The position numbers and the translations under genes were made by a program. From contig CAVNZM010000016.1 of assembly GCA_963693365.1 (NCBI GenBank), positions 7,192,001-7,256,000 on the forward strand: DNA of 64,000 bases. The letters are read 5' to 3'. Position 1 is the stretch's first letter; every line of letters starts with the position of its first letter. Shown one piece after another: positions 22,756-41,162 of this stretch. Source of the DNA: Amoebidium appalachense (lineage: Eukaryota; Ichthyosporea). The notes under the pieces are model-generated. The model made no database searches. It was given only the letters and a program-made list of their open reading frames with translations, and was not told the origin of the DNA.

Positions 22756-23116
22756 TCAAATTCAAAAACAAATCCGTATACGTACGTCGTGCAATACCGT
22801 GGCACCACGACTTTACAACTTGTGGGATCCTGATTTTGAAACGGGGAGGACGCTAGCTAGCAACTTTATTGGGGGGAGGGGGGGGGGGGAGGACCCACCA
22901 CCCCCTGGGGAAGAAGGTGGGGGGAGGGGGGAGGGGGGAACCACCCACCCCATAGGCTGCCATCATGTGACTAGATCAGATAATCTGATCACAAAATACT
23001 ATCAGCAGCAGTTTACATAGATTACCAAAACATAACATTGAGGCTAACCAATAGGATTCCTTGATCACGTGAAACTCAGGGTATATACCGTACGCCGTAC
23101 GGTCAATCGTCGGTCA

Positions 23117-23176
<60 letters not shown>

Positions 23177-23245
23177 TTCCCACCCGTTCGTGCCGGGTGG
23201 GAAGTGTGTGTGTGTGTGTGGTGTGTGTGTGTGTGTGTGTGTGTG

Positions 23246-23339
<94 letters not shown>

Positions 23340-23564
23340 GGGGAGATAAATATGCGTGATCAGTGGGTAAAACGAAGGCAATTGCTCCAAAAGAAAAAAA
23401 AACAACAAGTAACGATCACCGCAATTGGTGGGTGGAAAAGACCATGATCACGCACATGGGGGGGAGGGGGGGGGAGGAACCCACCCAACCATGCGGCTAC
23501 CTTGGGGAGGGGGGTACCACCAGGGGTATTTACTACTCCCCCCTCCCCCCCCCCCCCCCCCCCC

Positions 23565-23595
<31 letters not shown>

Positions 23596-23600
23596 TTCAA
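22060..23600. repeat. Cluster of very long C tracts and a (GT)n array
   Basis: C tracts at about 22079-22140, 22268-22314, 22600-22657, 22718-22752, 23119-23176 (58 C) and 23535-23595, plus (GT)n at 23203-23322 running into a G run. Two of the C tracts (ending 22752 and 23595) are followed by the same TCAAATTCAAAAA, so the tract and its flank were duplicated together. Confidence 0.85.
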
Positions 23601-23726
23601 ATTCAAAAATCCCCTAGCTGGCATGCACTGTGCGGACAGGCGGAAGAGGGCAATGTCTGTGGCCGGGCAGGGACTTCTTCAGTTGCACATTGAATTTCAG
23701 CAAAAACACGTGCGTTTGCAATAGTT

Positions 23727-23817
23727 ATGGACAGGTGGGCAATATGGGACAGCTGGGTTGCAGCGTGCATGCGCGCTAATGTACAACCCAGCTGTCCCAC
23801 ATTGCCCACCTGTCCAT
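23727..23817. other. Long stable hairpin (34-bp arms)
   Basis: Arms at 23727-23760 and 23784-23817 are inverted copies with a single mismatch, separated by a 23-base loop. The 5' arm starts ATGGACAGGTGGGCAATATG. Size and near-perfect pairing resemble a miRNA precursor or a small fold-back element. Neighbouring DNA is unique. Confidence 0.8.
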
Positions 23818-24612
23818 GTGTAATTATTGCTATAGGGGCCTTACACTGCACGGCATGTGCACATGCGATGCATTGTTTCCTCCGACCCTAAATTCCTAAT
23901 ATTCCAAGAGGCCGTAGAGTAAGAGTAGAGACGAGAAGAGAGAAAATAACTCCAGGTACTTCCTAGCTACTACAAAAGAAGTAAGAATACGTGCCCGTTG
24001 TGTGCTCAACGCCACACGTCGTCAACTTTTGAAACTTGCACATGAACAGCCATAACAACTGCATTAGGTACATGATTGTGGAGAGGTGCCAACGACATTG
24101 TCACTAAGGCATGGTCCGAAATCAATGCGTATGCTCATGTAATGTGCACGTGTATGCGCGCGTGTGTGTGTGTGTGGGGTGGGGAGGCTTTCAGTGCACA
24201 TCAATGCAGAATGCAGCCATTTATTTGGCACCATCCATCATGGCCACCCACCGGGCAGGGACCTACCTCCTGCACCATGCGGTTATGTGGCCCCATATGG
24301 CCTCATACGTTACAGTTATTGGCTGCCTGTCACGGGTCACATGACCGCTGGCCAACCGCATTTCATTACTTCTCACTACTAGCAACTAGCGACCATGCGC
24401 CCTCGACCAGCGTGCTAAATTTTAAACCACCAATCGATAATCTAAAGCAGGTGTGTGTGCAATCAAACTCTATACATACGCGAGTATATCCCAGCTCGTC
24501 ACAAACAAATTTTTTTATACTTCATACTGCAAATTAATTACTCGAAAGTATGGGATTCGTCTGTACATTTATGCTGTATGCCACATGTTCGCCACGTGTG
24601 TTCTCGAACCTT

Positions 24613-30614
<6,002 letters not shown>

Positions 30615-32011
30615 AGTTGAAAAAACAGGACACAGGGGGAAGGGGAGAGTGGGTGTGTGCCTGTGAGTGACAAAACTGAAAGTGAGAAAAGAGGGGACAC
30701 GGTTTTGGGGATGCACTGGGTGTACCAGTGCCTGTACTAAATCACCCTATCCAAAATCCCTTGGGTGTTTATATCAAAATTTCAATCTCAAGAATTTGTT
30801 GGGTATTACCCTACTCAAGTTACTGAAAACTTTGAAAAGGTATAAGAGCGTGTAAGATTTGCACACAAATACGTCGAGTATATCGAAAAAAGTATGTTAA
30901 ATTGCACGTTATAGATAGTGAGCTAACTCTTGAGTATGGATTGAGCCTAGCGCTGTTGCGCCGTAGCTGTATAGCATTCGTTTGTACATGTTCGAATTCA
31001 CTGATATGCGCATGCATATATGCATGATTAATATTACTAGAGTTTAGATACCATCTACAGTCAATAAAGCCTGCTGTAAGTTTTAACGGCATATATAGGA
31101 AATTACTTAAGTTGATGAGCTAACTCCCCTGTTCTGCTGTTATATCATGAAAGACAAAACGTTTAAACACAAGCAATGAGTTAGAGGATGGCGCGCAGCC
31201 TCGGCCCAAAGTTAGCTGAACAATGAAAATGATGATTTGATGGAGTTGGTGCCCCCTCCCAACCTCACGGGGTGCGTAAAGGCCGCCTGCGCGGTATGAT
31301 CGTGCCCTTCATGTTGATTGGCTAGCCTGCCGCTAAGCGCTTTGTTGAGGAATGCATCATCATATGCGTCAAATAAATATAATTGGTCAGCACACCTGCG
31401 AATGGCGCATGCGTATATGCAAATATTGGCTTCCTAGTCTACGCACCACCCAAGAATAATATTACCATATATAGCTTTACTATTATTTTGTTGATTGGTA
31501 GAACCATTTCCGCCTCAGTTGATGACGTCAACTTGTGGGAAACTTTCTGGAAGCTTCCGTCGCCTTCGAGCGGATTCCGTGAGAGTGCCTGTCCGTACGC
31601 GTGTGTGTGTGTGCACGTGTGTAAATTATTGAATGGATAAAAACAGAAAGATCTGTTTGGCAATGGTATATCTTTTACAGAGACTATTTCAGAGGGGACA
31701 CTGCATGACAACACACACCGCGCTCCCGCTACTTATGATAACTTACACTTGAAACAACCAATGACTCAAAGCCGGAACCCCAACCTCACGCAGACATGAA
31801 TGACAAGAAACATAGGTATACACACAACACAATAAAAACAAACACCCATACAGCCCTGGGGGCAGTAACAGGAGCAGCAGCAACAAGATGCACCCCCATG
31901 CAATGAAACACGCGCACACGCACTGGCAGGCGCACAGACACTCGAGCCCACAGGCACGAATGAACACCCCGCATGATGCTGCAAAAAGAAGCACAGGGGC
32001 GTCAGTATAAC

Positions 32012-32051
32012 CCAAGGCCTCCTAAATAGCACACCATTTAGGAGGCCTTGG
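32012..32051. other. Hairpin, 16-bp perfect arms
   Basis: CCAAGGCCTCCTAAAT (32012-32027) pairs with its perfect inverse at 32036-32051 across an 8-base loop. Its stem shares CCAAGGCCTCC with the hairpin at 33361-33418. Confidence 0.85.
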
Positions 32052-32125
32052 TACAACCACACAGCCTGTCGTGACCAGTAATTAGCCATAAAAAGGTTGA
32101 AGACGGACTTGCTATTTGCTTACGT

Positions 32126-32156
<31 letters not shown>

Positions 32157-32609
32157 CCCTTGCCCCCTCTCAAGATGCGCACACAAAGAGAGAGTGAGAG
32201 AGAGAGAAAAAGATACACACAAAGATTCACACACCCTTGCTACCCAAACGTGCCCACAGGGTGTCGATGTAGAGTAAAGTCTGTTAACCCCTTTTGTCTG
32301 GCAGCTCCTATCATGGTACACGTCTTGCCTGCCTGAGTAACCTATAGTATATATAAGTTACATTGAACTCTCAAGGGTTAAAACCACTTCCTTCTCTTCT
32401 TCGATGCCTTTAACACCCAAAAACGATATATTAATGCATAAACTATACTTAGCTGTTAAGTTTACTGCCCGTGTGCCTGCCCCCCCCCCCCCCCCCCCCC
32501 CCCCCACCCACCCGTACCGTGTCTCTGCCCTCTCTCACTGTTGTGTCTACACACGCGCGCTCGCACACACACACACACACACACACTCTGTCTCTCTCTC
32601 TCCCTCTTT

Positions 32610-32649
<40 letters not shown>

Positions 32650-32975
32650 CCCCAGCCCCCCCCCCCCCCCCCCCCCCTCCCCTCCCTCCCTCCCCATCGT
32701 CTCTGTCGCTCTCTCTCCCTCCCTGCCTCCCTCTCTCTGTCTTGCTCTCCATATCTCTCCTCCCCGTCCACCCTCACCCCCCTCTCTCTGCCTCCTTGCT
32801 CTTTCTCCGTATCCCCTTCCCCACTATATTTCTATATTGGTTTCCTCACCCCAGCACCCTTCCCTATCTTCCATCCCGTCTACCCTCCCCCCCCCCCCCC
32901 CCCGGCCCCCCCTGCCCGCCCCGGCCCCCCCCCCCCCCCCCCGGAACACACACACACACACCACCACCACCACCA

Positions 32976-33019
<44 letters not shown>

Positions 33020-33360
33020 GGAAAAAGAAAGAAAGAGGAAAGGAAAGGATAATAAACCTTTGAGACGGTAAATAATAATAATAATAATAATAATAATGCT
33101 TTAAGAAAAGATAAGCTGCAAGCTTACACACGACAAGCACACATACATAAGGTCTCCTTTTCCTGCTCAATAAAAGTGGAGTCCCCTCCCGCAATCACAC
33201 CCTTCCAGCGCCCCTCACATGCTCAGGTTGTTGTATGTACACCCCCAGTATTTGAACTTACTGGACTCCAGTGTGCATAAACTTTGCTTGACTGCACCTG
33301 TTCATGCATGCAACGATTGTCCAGTGTAATTGCAGTACTTCACGTCACTTGATACAAACG

Positions 33361-33418
33361 AGTTCGAACCAAGGCCTCCCATAAGTAAACACTTACTTAT
33401 AAGGTCTTGGTTCGAACT
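33361..33418. other. Hairpin, 26-28 base arms, related to the one at 32012
   Basis: AGTTCGAACCAAGGCCTCCC and following bases (to 33388) pair with 33393-33418 across a 4-base loop, with a few mismatches. The stem carries GGTTCGAAC and the CCAAGGCCTCC shared with the hairpin 1.3 kb to the left. Confidence 0.85.
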
Positions 33419-33540
33419 TGAAATGAACATTAATATGGTAATGGGCCCGTACCGGTGCATGTGGCTGCCTGAGCTGCCCCCCCCCCCCCCCCCCCCCGGC
33501 CCCCTCCCCCCTCCCCCCCCCCCCCCTCCTCTCTCTCGAT

Positions 33541-34233
<693 letters not shown>

Positions 34234-34322
34234 TCTCCCCCCCCTTGCAATTGTGGCCGGACGCTCATACACGCTCATTTGGGCTTTGAGGGGCCCCGGG
34301 TTGGGAAAGGGGGAGAGAAGGG

Positions 34323-34359
<37 letters not shown>

Positions 34360-35607
34360 AGTGGGGGGAGGGGGTGGCTTGGGAGAGGCCCGGGAGCCTC
34401 GAGGCCTATTCAATGGGGGGGCCGGCGGCCAGAGACGGGCCTACAGTAGGGCCCCCGGGGTGCGCACCATTCTTGCGCATGCGACCGTCACGGGGGCCTC
34501 GGATTGTCGGACGGGCGCCGGCAGAGCTTGTTATTTTTAGCTTTCCCTCTAGATCTGGTTGCAACCTACCGAAGCATTACCCAAAAATCGCGTGCTCAGT
34601 GCCGGAAGGCTAAAACGGCCTATTATATTAAATAGGCGATTTGATTGTTTGGTCTCCTTGCTGTAGACCAGGTTCGAAATACTAGAAAATACTTGTACCA
34701 GGAGCTTCATTTACTGCAACAACGGAGAACTAATATCAATACAGCAGTCACATATTTATTCTAAAATACTTGGATACCGATTCACTGAATTTATAGGTAG
34801 AAGTGAAATATGCGGGAAACATCAAAGACCCCCTCTCATCAGTATCGAAAGCACATTCGTGGTATCGGGGGAAACCAAACACAAACAGCGACCAATAAAA
34901 CGCCACTGCGATTTGTGTGGGAAGCAAATGTGATTGGCCAAAAAAAAGCTCACAGGGTTGTACACCCTTCTTATAATCCGCCAGGCCTTACTCATTCTAT
35001 TGATGTTTTTGCCGTGTTGCATGCCGGGAAAAGTCCTGATCAAAAACCGCAGCTTTTAGTTTTTTAAAATAGATATATATGATATGTGAATGACCAATGT
35101 ATAAATAATAGCTCTAGCTCCACCTTGATCCTCTTTTTTTAGTGGTCTGTTACCACTAACGACTTGTCCCACTCGATCGGGCAATCATTTCAAACCCGGT
35201 CTGTACGTGACTGGACAGATGACAAAACTCGCGCTGAACTTCTGCTTGAGTTCAGAACTTCAGAGCTGAGAGGGAAAAATACCTTTGAAGCAGGCAGTTT
35301 TTAATTTCTTGAATATGCATGTGTGGGACTCGGTGTTAATAATCTGCCCGGTGTAGAGTATCGCAATATAGTAGTAGAGTTACTCGATAGTTTCAGTAGT
35401 ACAACATACACACGCAATCGAACGCACCCAGAACCTAGTTAGGACAAAGCTTCCTTTTTCTCTCATTTTCAACTGTAGATCTTGTCCTGAAGGCCACGGT
35501 CGGGGACAGTGCGCTCGTATTTGAGATTCCCCACATCCACACGCGTAGAGGTATATTTTCGTTTCTTCTTTGTCGTTCAGTGCTTAGCAGCACAGATAAG
35601 TGTAAAC

Positions 35608-37857
35608 ATGCGCACGTTCTGCACTCTGCTGGGCCTTTGCCTAGCAAGTGTTCCTTCCCTTTGCGCCCCCACGCAAGTACGACACATACGCGCACCCGCA
35701 GTAGCCCCACCACCACCACCACAAGAAGCCACAGACACGCACTATAACATGACCTGGAACGTGCTAGTTCTTTCCACGGAGGAGTCAGAACTGGTGGTGC
35801 CAAGTCGAATGTTCCAAGCATACGGCCAGCCCTACACGGCCGTGCAACTCGTGAATGTCACCGCCAAGAGCGTTCTGGAGAAGGAGACGGAAATCGTGTC
35901 CCGGTTGGTGGATGAGTGGGGCCACCCGCAGTATGCGGCAGTGGTTCTGACCAGTGCGCAGCTGTCATATGAAAATGCCGCCGGCGAGTGGGTGTCTGCA
36001 CTGAGTGATGATCAATGGGCCAAGTTGCGCGAGTACTGCGCAAAGTATAAAGTGCGCATGGTGATGCTCACGTCCTTCCCGGGGGTGGATGAAAGTTTGG
36101 CTGCTGCAGACGGCATAGACGGTACGGACGCTGACGCGCGTATCACGTTTGTTGACAGTCCGTTTACCGATTCGATTATCGGCATGGTTAAGAAGGGCGC
36201 CGAGTTTAAGATGGGGAACATCAGCGAGTTTATCAGGACGGCCTACTGGTACTACCCCACCATTGTGCCGGCCGATGCGCCCCACATCAAGCCGTTTATG
36301 TACATCAACCCCGTCAACCCCCTTCCCAACCCCGAGTGCCCAACCCCTCCCCCGCCTGCCAACACCGCTAACAGCCAGAACGGGACAATCCCGTTGCGGT
36401 CTCTCACTCTCCAAAACAACGTCACGGACGGTGCATGCAAACCATACCTCCCCATGCCACGCAACTGGCTGGGTGCGTTTGTGCGTGAGGTAGATGGTTT
36501 GGAGGAGATGCATTTTCTGTTTGACAGCAACGAGTACTGCCACCACGGTTATGCCCTTACGGATTTGTGGCTGCCCTGGGCCCTGCGTGGTGTCTTTGTG
36601 GGCCAACGCCGCCTCCTCTTTGACACCCAGGTGGATGACGTGTTCCTCAACACGGCCACATACAACGCGGCACAGGATCGCGGTGCAAAAGGTGGTGATG
36701 ACCACGGCTACCGCATCACCTCGTCCGATCTCACGTTGCACCTCTACTACCAGCGCAGGCTCAATAGTGTGCTCCCCCAGGGGTCGCGGTATGTCACGCA
36801 GCTGGCGTTCAACGGCAAGGGGTGGGTGCTAGCCGAACAGGCACCAGACACTGCAAACACACTCGTCACGACGTACCGTGATGAGTTCTTCTGGATCACA
36901 CACACGTGGTCACACCTGGACCTCTACTGTCCAGACAGCAACTGTGCGGGGCGGGGGTTCACAACATACGACATGGCCAATAGCGACATTGCCCAGAACG
37001 ACGACTTCACGCGCCAAGTACTGTTTGCAGACCTGGGCGGCAACCAATCCTTGCTCGAGCAGTGGCCCACCCTCTCCATCCACTCCATCGTCACCCCGCG
37101 CATTTCCGGCCTCAATCTATCGGCTTCCATCGAGGCTATGCTTGATAACAAGCATTTTGCAGCTGTTGGCGACAACTCACGTGTGGATCTGATGCCTGAG
37201 AACCCATACCACGGGTTCCCCAGCCACGTGCGGGATACCAAAAACCGCACGCTTTTCATCATCCCCCGGTTCCCCACGCAGATCTACTATGACAACTCGC
37301 TAGCCGACCAGAACGAGGCAGAGTTCAACTCCATCTACGGCCCGCGGTGTTATGGGTTCAACCGCACCACGCCTGTTTCGTTTCCGTACAAGTGCAACGT
37401 TAACAGCACAAAGTACAAACGCAACCTCACCATCAACGAGATAGTGGATATGGAGGCATTCAGCGTGGTGCCCTACCTGCTCACATACCGCCCAGACCCC
37501 TACATGTTCCATCAGGCAAACATGAGGTTTTTCCGTCACGACGGCCGCCCTCAGTCCCTTCTTTCCATTTGGATCGATAGCGTTTTGATGTGGGCTGTGT
37601 CCTATCGTGACGTACCTGTATGGACACTTCGTATGGACGATTTGCACCAATACTACCTCGATCGCATACAGAGGGACGTGTGTAACGTTAGTGCCAAGAT
37701 TGAGTTTAAGGACGGTGTGGCTACATATCTGCACGTGCGGGGGAATAGCACATGCAAGGCCAAGGTGACGCGGGATGTGGCGTCACCGATTGGTGCTGCT
37801 GCGATGATGGAGGAGGTGTATGGCCGTGACAGGACGTGGACTGTTTCGATCAATAAT

Positions 37858-37909
<52 letters not shown>

Positions 37910-38355
37910 TGTGCGTCGGTGTTTGTGCCTGTGTGTGTGTGTGTATGTGTGTTCATGTTGGCCCCTGCAGGCATGTGGGTCCGCTCAGTGCGTTCCCCTA
38001 ATTGCATTAATGATGTATGTATGTGTAGCCCCTGTGGACCTGTGGCCATTCAATCCCCGTCAATTTCCATGCGCCTGCGGTAGTGTTTGTATCATCTGGC
38101 AGGCATGTTTATGTTGTCCACCTCGTTGTTGTCTGGACCAAACTATACCAAACCATGGTATAAATTGCACCCGGCATCAATCATCAAAGCCCCCTCCCCT
38201 CCCCCCCCTCCCCCCCACTCTCATACGCGCACACACACACATGCCTGGCCGCACGCAAACAATCAGACACACATACGCGCGAATGCCTGCACGTACGCGC
38301 GCACACACACACACATACACACACACGTACACACACACACATCGTTACACACATA

Positions 38356-38400
<45 letters not shown>

Positions 38401-38996
38401 CTTATCATAACTTATAACTAACCACCCACCAATCCTCAGGCACCGTGAGTCTCCCACTTCGGGCCGACACCAACAACACCAAAACACCGCCGCTGCCCTA
38501 TCCCCCTGTCCGTATCGCCGTGAGCCGTCAAAACACAAACATCACACTTGACGCATACGACGACACGGTTAAAGAACAAGCTGAAACCATGGTGGATGTG
38601 TTAAAGAGACACCTCGACCAGCAACTTGACTTCATTTGGCCCCTTGCCGATCTACTTAAGGGGGCCGCGTGCAGAAGCAACGACACTGATGATGCCCTTA
38701 AGGACGGATGGCTGCGATTGGCTGAGAGGGGACAGAATGATTCGTTGGCCTTGATGACGGGGGCTGATTCGTGGCCTCGCATGGTTAATGACGTGGTGAC
38801 TAAGAAGGCGTGGTTGCTTAAGGTGGGTGTGGTTTGCCTGTGGCGTGTGCCCCTGTACGTTGTAGTTCGTGTTTACTCAACGAGGTCAATATTAATGGTC
38901 ACCGAGGGGAATGCAGAGGGAAGGGGGGAGGGAGGGTGGGAGGGGCCCCGGGGGAGAGGGGGGGGGGAGGAGGGTAGGGAAGGGGGAGGAGGGGGT

Positions 38997-39028
<32 letters not shown>

Positions 39029-39112
39029 GGTGGGCACGCAAAAGGTGGGAGAAGGGGAGAGAAGGGAGGGGGTTGGATGGGCTTATGGGTGTCACAGTGT
39101 GTGTGTGTGGGT

Positions 39113-39151
<39 letters not shown>

Positions 39152-39522
39152 GGGGAAGGGGGGCGGGGGAGCAGGGGAATCGTGGGGCAGGTGGGGGAGG
39201 GGGGAGGGGGGGGAAAGACCGAGAATAAAATAATGATATTAGGAACACCGAAGGCAGGGCACAGGTATTACCGCAACACATGCACCAAACACCCACCACG
39301 TCATAATCTGTGACATAATCTGACAGACATGCCCCCATGCAGGCACAAGCACAGGAGGTTCTTTCACCTTCCATGCAGCGCAATGCCAGCCTGCTGATCA
39401 ACGAAGCACTCAGGTCACACCTGACTGAGCTGAGTTCTTACGGCACAGACACACTGGCAGCTAGGGCAGATGTACTCACACAGGCACAGGCACAGTACAA
39501 TGCACTGCAGAGGTGTGGGTAG
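35608..39522 (+). CDS. Secreted Agd3-like polysaccharide deacetylase (CE18 type)
   Basis: Exons 35608-37858, 38440-38822 and 39343-39522 join in phase (2,814 nt, 937 aa). The ATG at 35608 is chosen over one 99 bases upstream because it begins a clear signal peptide (MRTFCTLLGLCLASVPSLCA). The central region matches fungal Agd3, which de-N-acetylates a cell-surface galactosaminogalactan: QVDD at 341-344 and HTWSH at 432-436 supply the Asp/His/His metal site, followed by GDNSR, PRFPTQIYYD and DPYMFHQAN (630-638). Many N-x-S/T sites suit an extracellular glycoprotein. The N-terminal ~240 residues would correspond to the carbohydrate-binding part of Agd3. The C-terminal ~190 residues (exons 2-3) are helical-looking and I do not recognise them. 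Substrate in this organism is unknown. Intron 1 starts with a 49-base GT repeat and ends near a 42-base CA repeat. Confidence 0.82.
37859..38398. repeat. Complementary (GT)n and (AC)n at the two ends of Agd3-like intron 1
   Basis: The donor GT is the first unit of (GT)24 at 37859-37907. AC-rich DNA fills about 38296-38398, ending in a pure CA run (38357-38398), 41 bases before the acceptor at 38438-38439. Confidence 0.9.
38940..39215. repeat. G-rich block in Agd3-like intron 2
   Basis: G runs at about 38999-39027 and 39112-39150 within a purine-rich stretch; the rest of the intron near the acceptor is unique. Confidence 0.9.
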
Positions 39523-39579
39523 AGATGTGTGGATGGGTGGAGAGTGTGTGGTGGGTGGGGTGGGGTGGTTGTGATACTT

Positions 39580-39677
39580 GTGCAAACACACCTGTTCACA
39601 TGTAATTTTCGAAATCTTATTTATTAGAGTGCAAACACACCTGTTCACATGTAATTTTCGAAATCTTATTTATTAGA
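39580..39677. repeat. Perfect 49-bp tandem duplication just past the Agd3-like stop codon
   Basis: Units 39580-39628 and 39629-39677 are identical, starting GTGCAAACACACCTGTTCAC and ending TTATTTATTAGA. They lie 58 bases after the stop codon, so probably in the 3' UTR. Confidence 0.95.
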
Positions 39678-40512
39678 TATGCCTTTTGCGTTGGCACACG
39701 GATGCACACACATTCGCGGGCACTCACACAAGCGCGCCCACACTCACACATACACACACACACTAGCCCTTACACATGCACACTCCGGCACACGCTCACT
39801 AGCACACGTCACGGTGCGGGTATTAATATAGTATTCACCCCCTTTGATTTAAACACTAGCTATAGTCCAATGGTATAGTCGACCTAACACACGTTGGCCT
39901 GACCACTAATAGCCATGGGTCTATATATTATATACATGCAACATAACGGTTGCAACTTCCCGGATATTGTAATGATTTTTCTCCCCTTAGGCTAGCAAGT
40001 ACAGTACCTTTAGACTAATTGTATTAGTCTGCTAGCTTGAGGGCGCGCGGCAGTATAGTGATTATGGGCATGAAGGTACATATTAAACAAGAAATTATCT
40101 TTGTGCTCTATCATATGGTCGGTGGCAGTGTTATTTGACATACATAACTATTTTTTTGGTTTGACCCGGTTGTGTATCAACGTGCTATATGTCAGTTTGC
40201 TTATGCATTTGAGGCGCAGGCCGCCCGGTGATATTCAACCCTTCACAAATACACTGCCCGATACAAGTGCATGATGCGGCACGGTGATCTAATGATCCAT
40301 GCATCCCCCCCCCCCCTCCCCCCCCACCCCGCCCCCCCGCGCAACCCCACCCAACACACACAAACATGTACAGGCACACACACTGGGGCAGCGGCCTGCT
40401 AAATAATATAGTAATTACCGTAGACTAACAAATATCACAACCTGCAGACACGCGTACACGTGTACACGAGTGCATGCATATCAAACACTTTCGCACACAC
40501 GCGCGCGCATAC

Positions 40513-40572
<60 letters not shown>

Positions 40573-40771
40573 ACCCATAGACAAACCGGCAACCACACAT
40601 GCACACACAAACCCGCGGCCGATACACGAACAAAATTGGCACCGTGTGTAATCGGCGATTTGATCCAAAGCGATTACGATTGAATCGGTAATGTTTTAAG
40701 GGATTTAGTTAGGCTACACCGGAAAAAGCGCTACTGTTTCCCCGTGCGCGTTACTCCACGACAGGCTTGAG

Positions 40772-41162
40772 AAGCCGCTGTGGCCGAGCGGGTAAGCTCC
40801 TCGCCTCCGACGCAGGAGGCACCTGGTTCGAATCCCGGGATGTAGCGCATTGGGGATCGGATGCCCTGATGGGACTCTCCTGGGTGCAGAACTCCTGGGC
40901 CCTCTAAGCTACAACTCCAACCGGGGTACATAGCCTTCGGATGCCTTGGCTATTCCGGAAAGTTTTTTTTCATGAGCGGTTTTTTCTTTATCCCGGGATA
41001 TCTGCGACATCTCGCCTTTTCACATTCTATCAATAAAGTCATTATAAAAAAATCATGAGCGGTTTTTTTTTATCCCGGGATATCTGCGATATCTCGCCTT
41101 TTCACCTTCTATGAGCACATCAATAAAGTCATTATGATATATATATATAAAATAAAAAAAAA
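40772..41162 (+). mobile_element. tRNA-derived SINE
   Basis: The head resembles a class II tRNA: A box TGGCCGAGCGG at 40781-40791 and a perfect B box GGTTCGAATCC at 40825-40835, 33 bases apart. The cloverleaf is broken (weak acceptor pairing, mismatched D and T stems), so it is not a working tRNA gene. An unrelated body follows, then two tandem copies of a tail unit starting CATGAGCGGTTTTTT (40971 and 41054), each with CAATAAAGTCATTAT, ending in (TA)n and an A tract. GGCTTGAG (40764-40771) and GACTTGAG (41163-41170) flank it as a likely target duplication with one mismatch. Confidence 0.75.
40781..40835 (+). promoter_or_regulatory. Internal pol III promoter (A and B boxes) of the SINE
   Basis: TGGCCGAGCGG and GGTTCGAATCC at the expected order and spacing for type 2 pol III promoters. 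Confidence 0.75.

Noticed and set aside
35965-36741. 258-codon minus-strand frame
   Set aside because: Antisense shadow of the Agd3-like exon 1, whose motifs are on the plus strand.
40772-40850. Functional tRNA gene
   Set aside because: A and B boxes are good but acceptor, D and T stems do not pair properly, and a SINE body, duplicated tail and target duplication follow.
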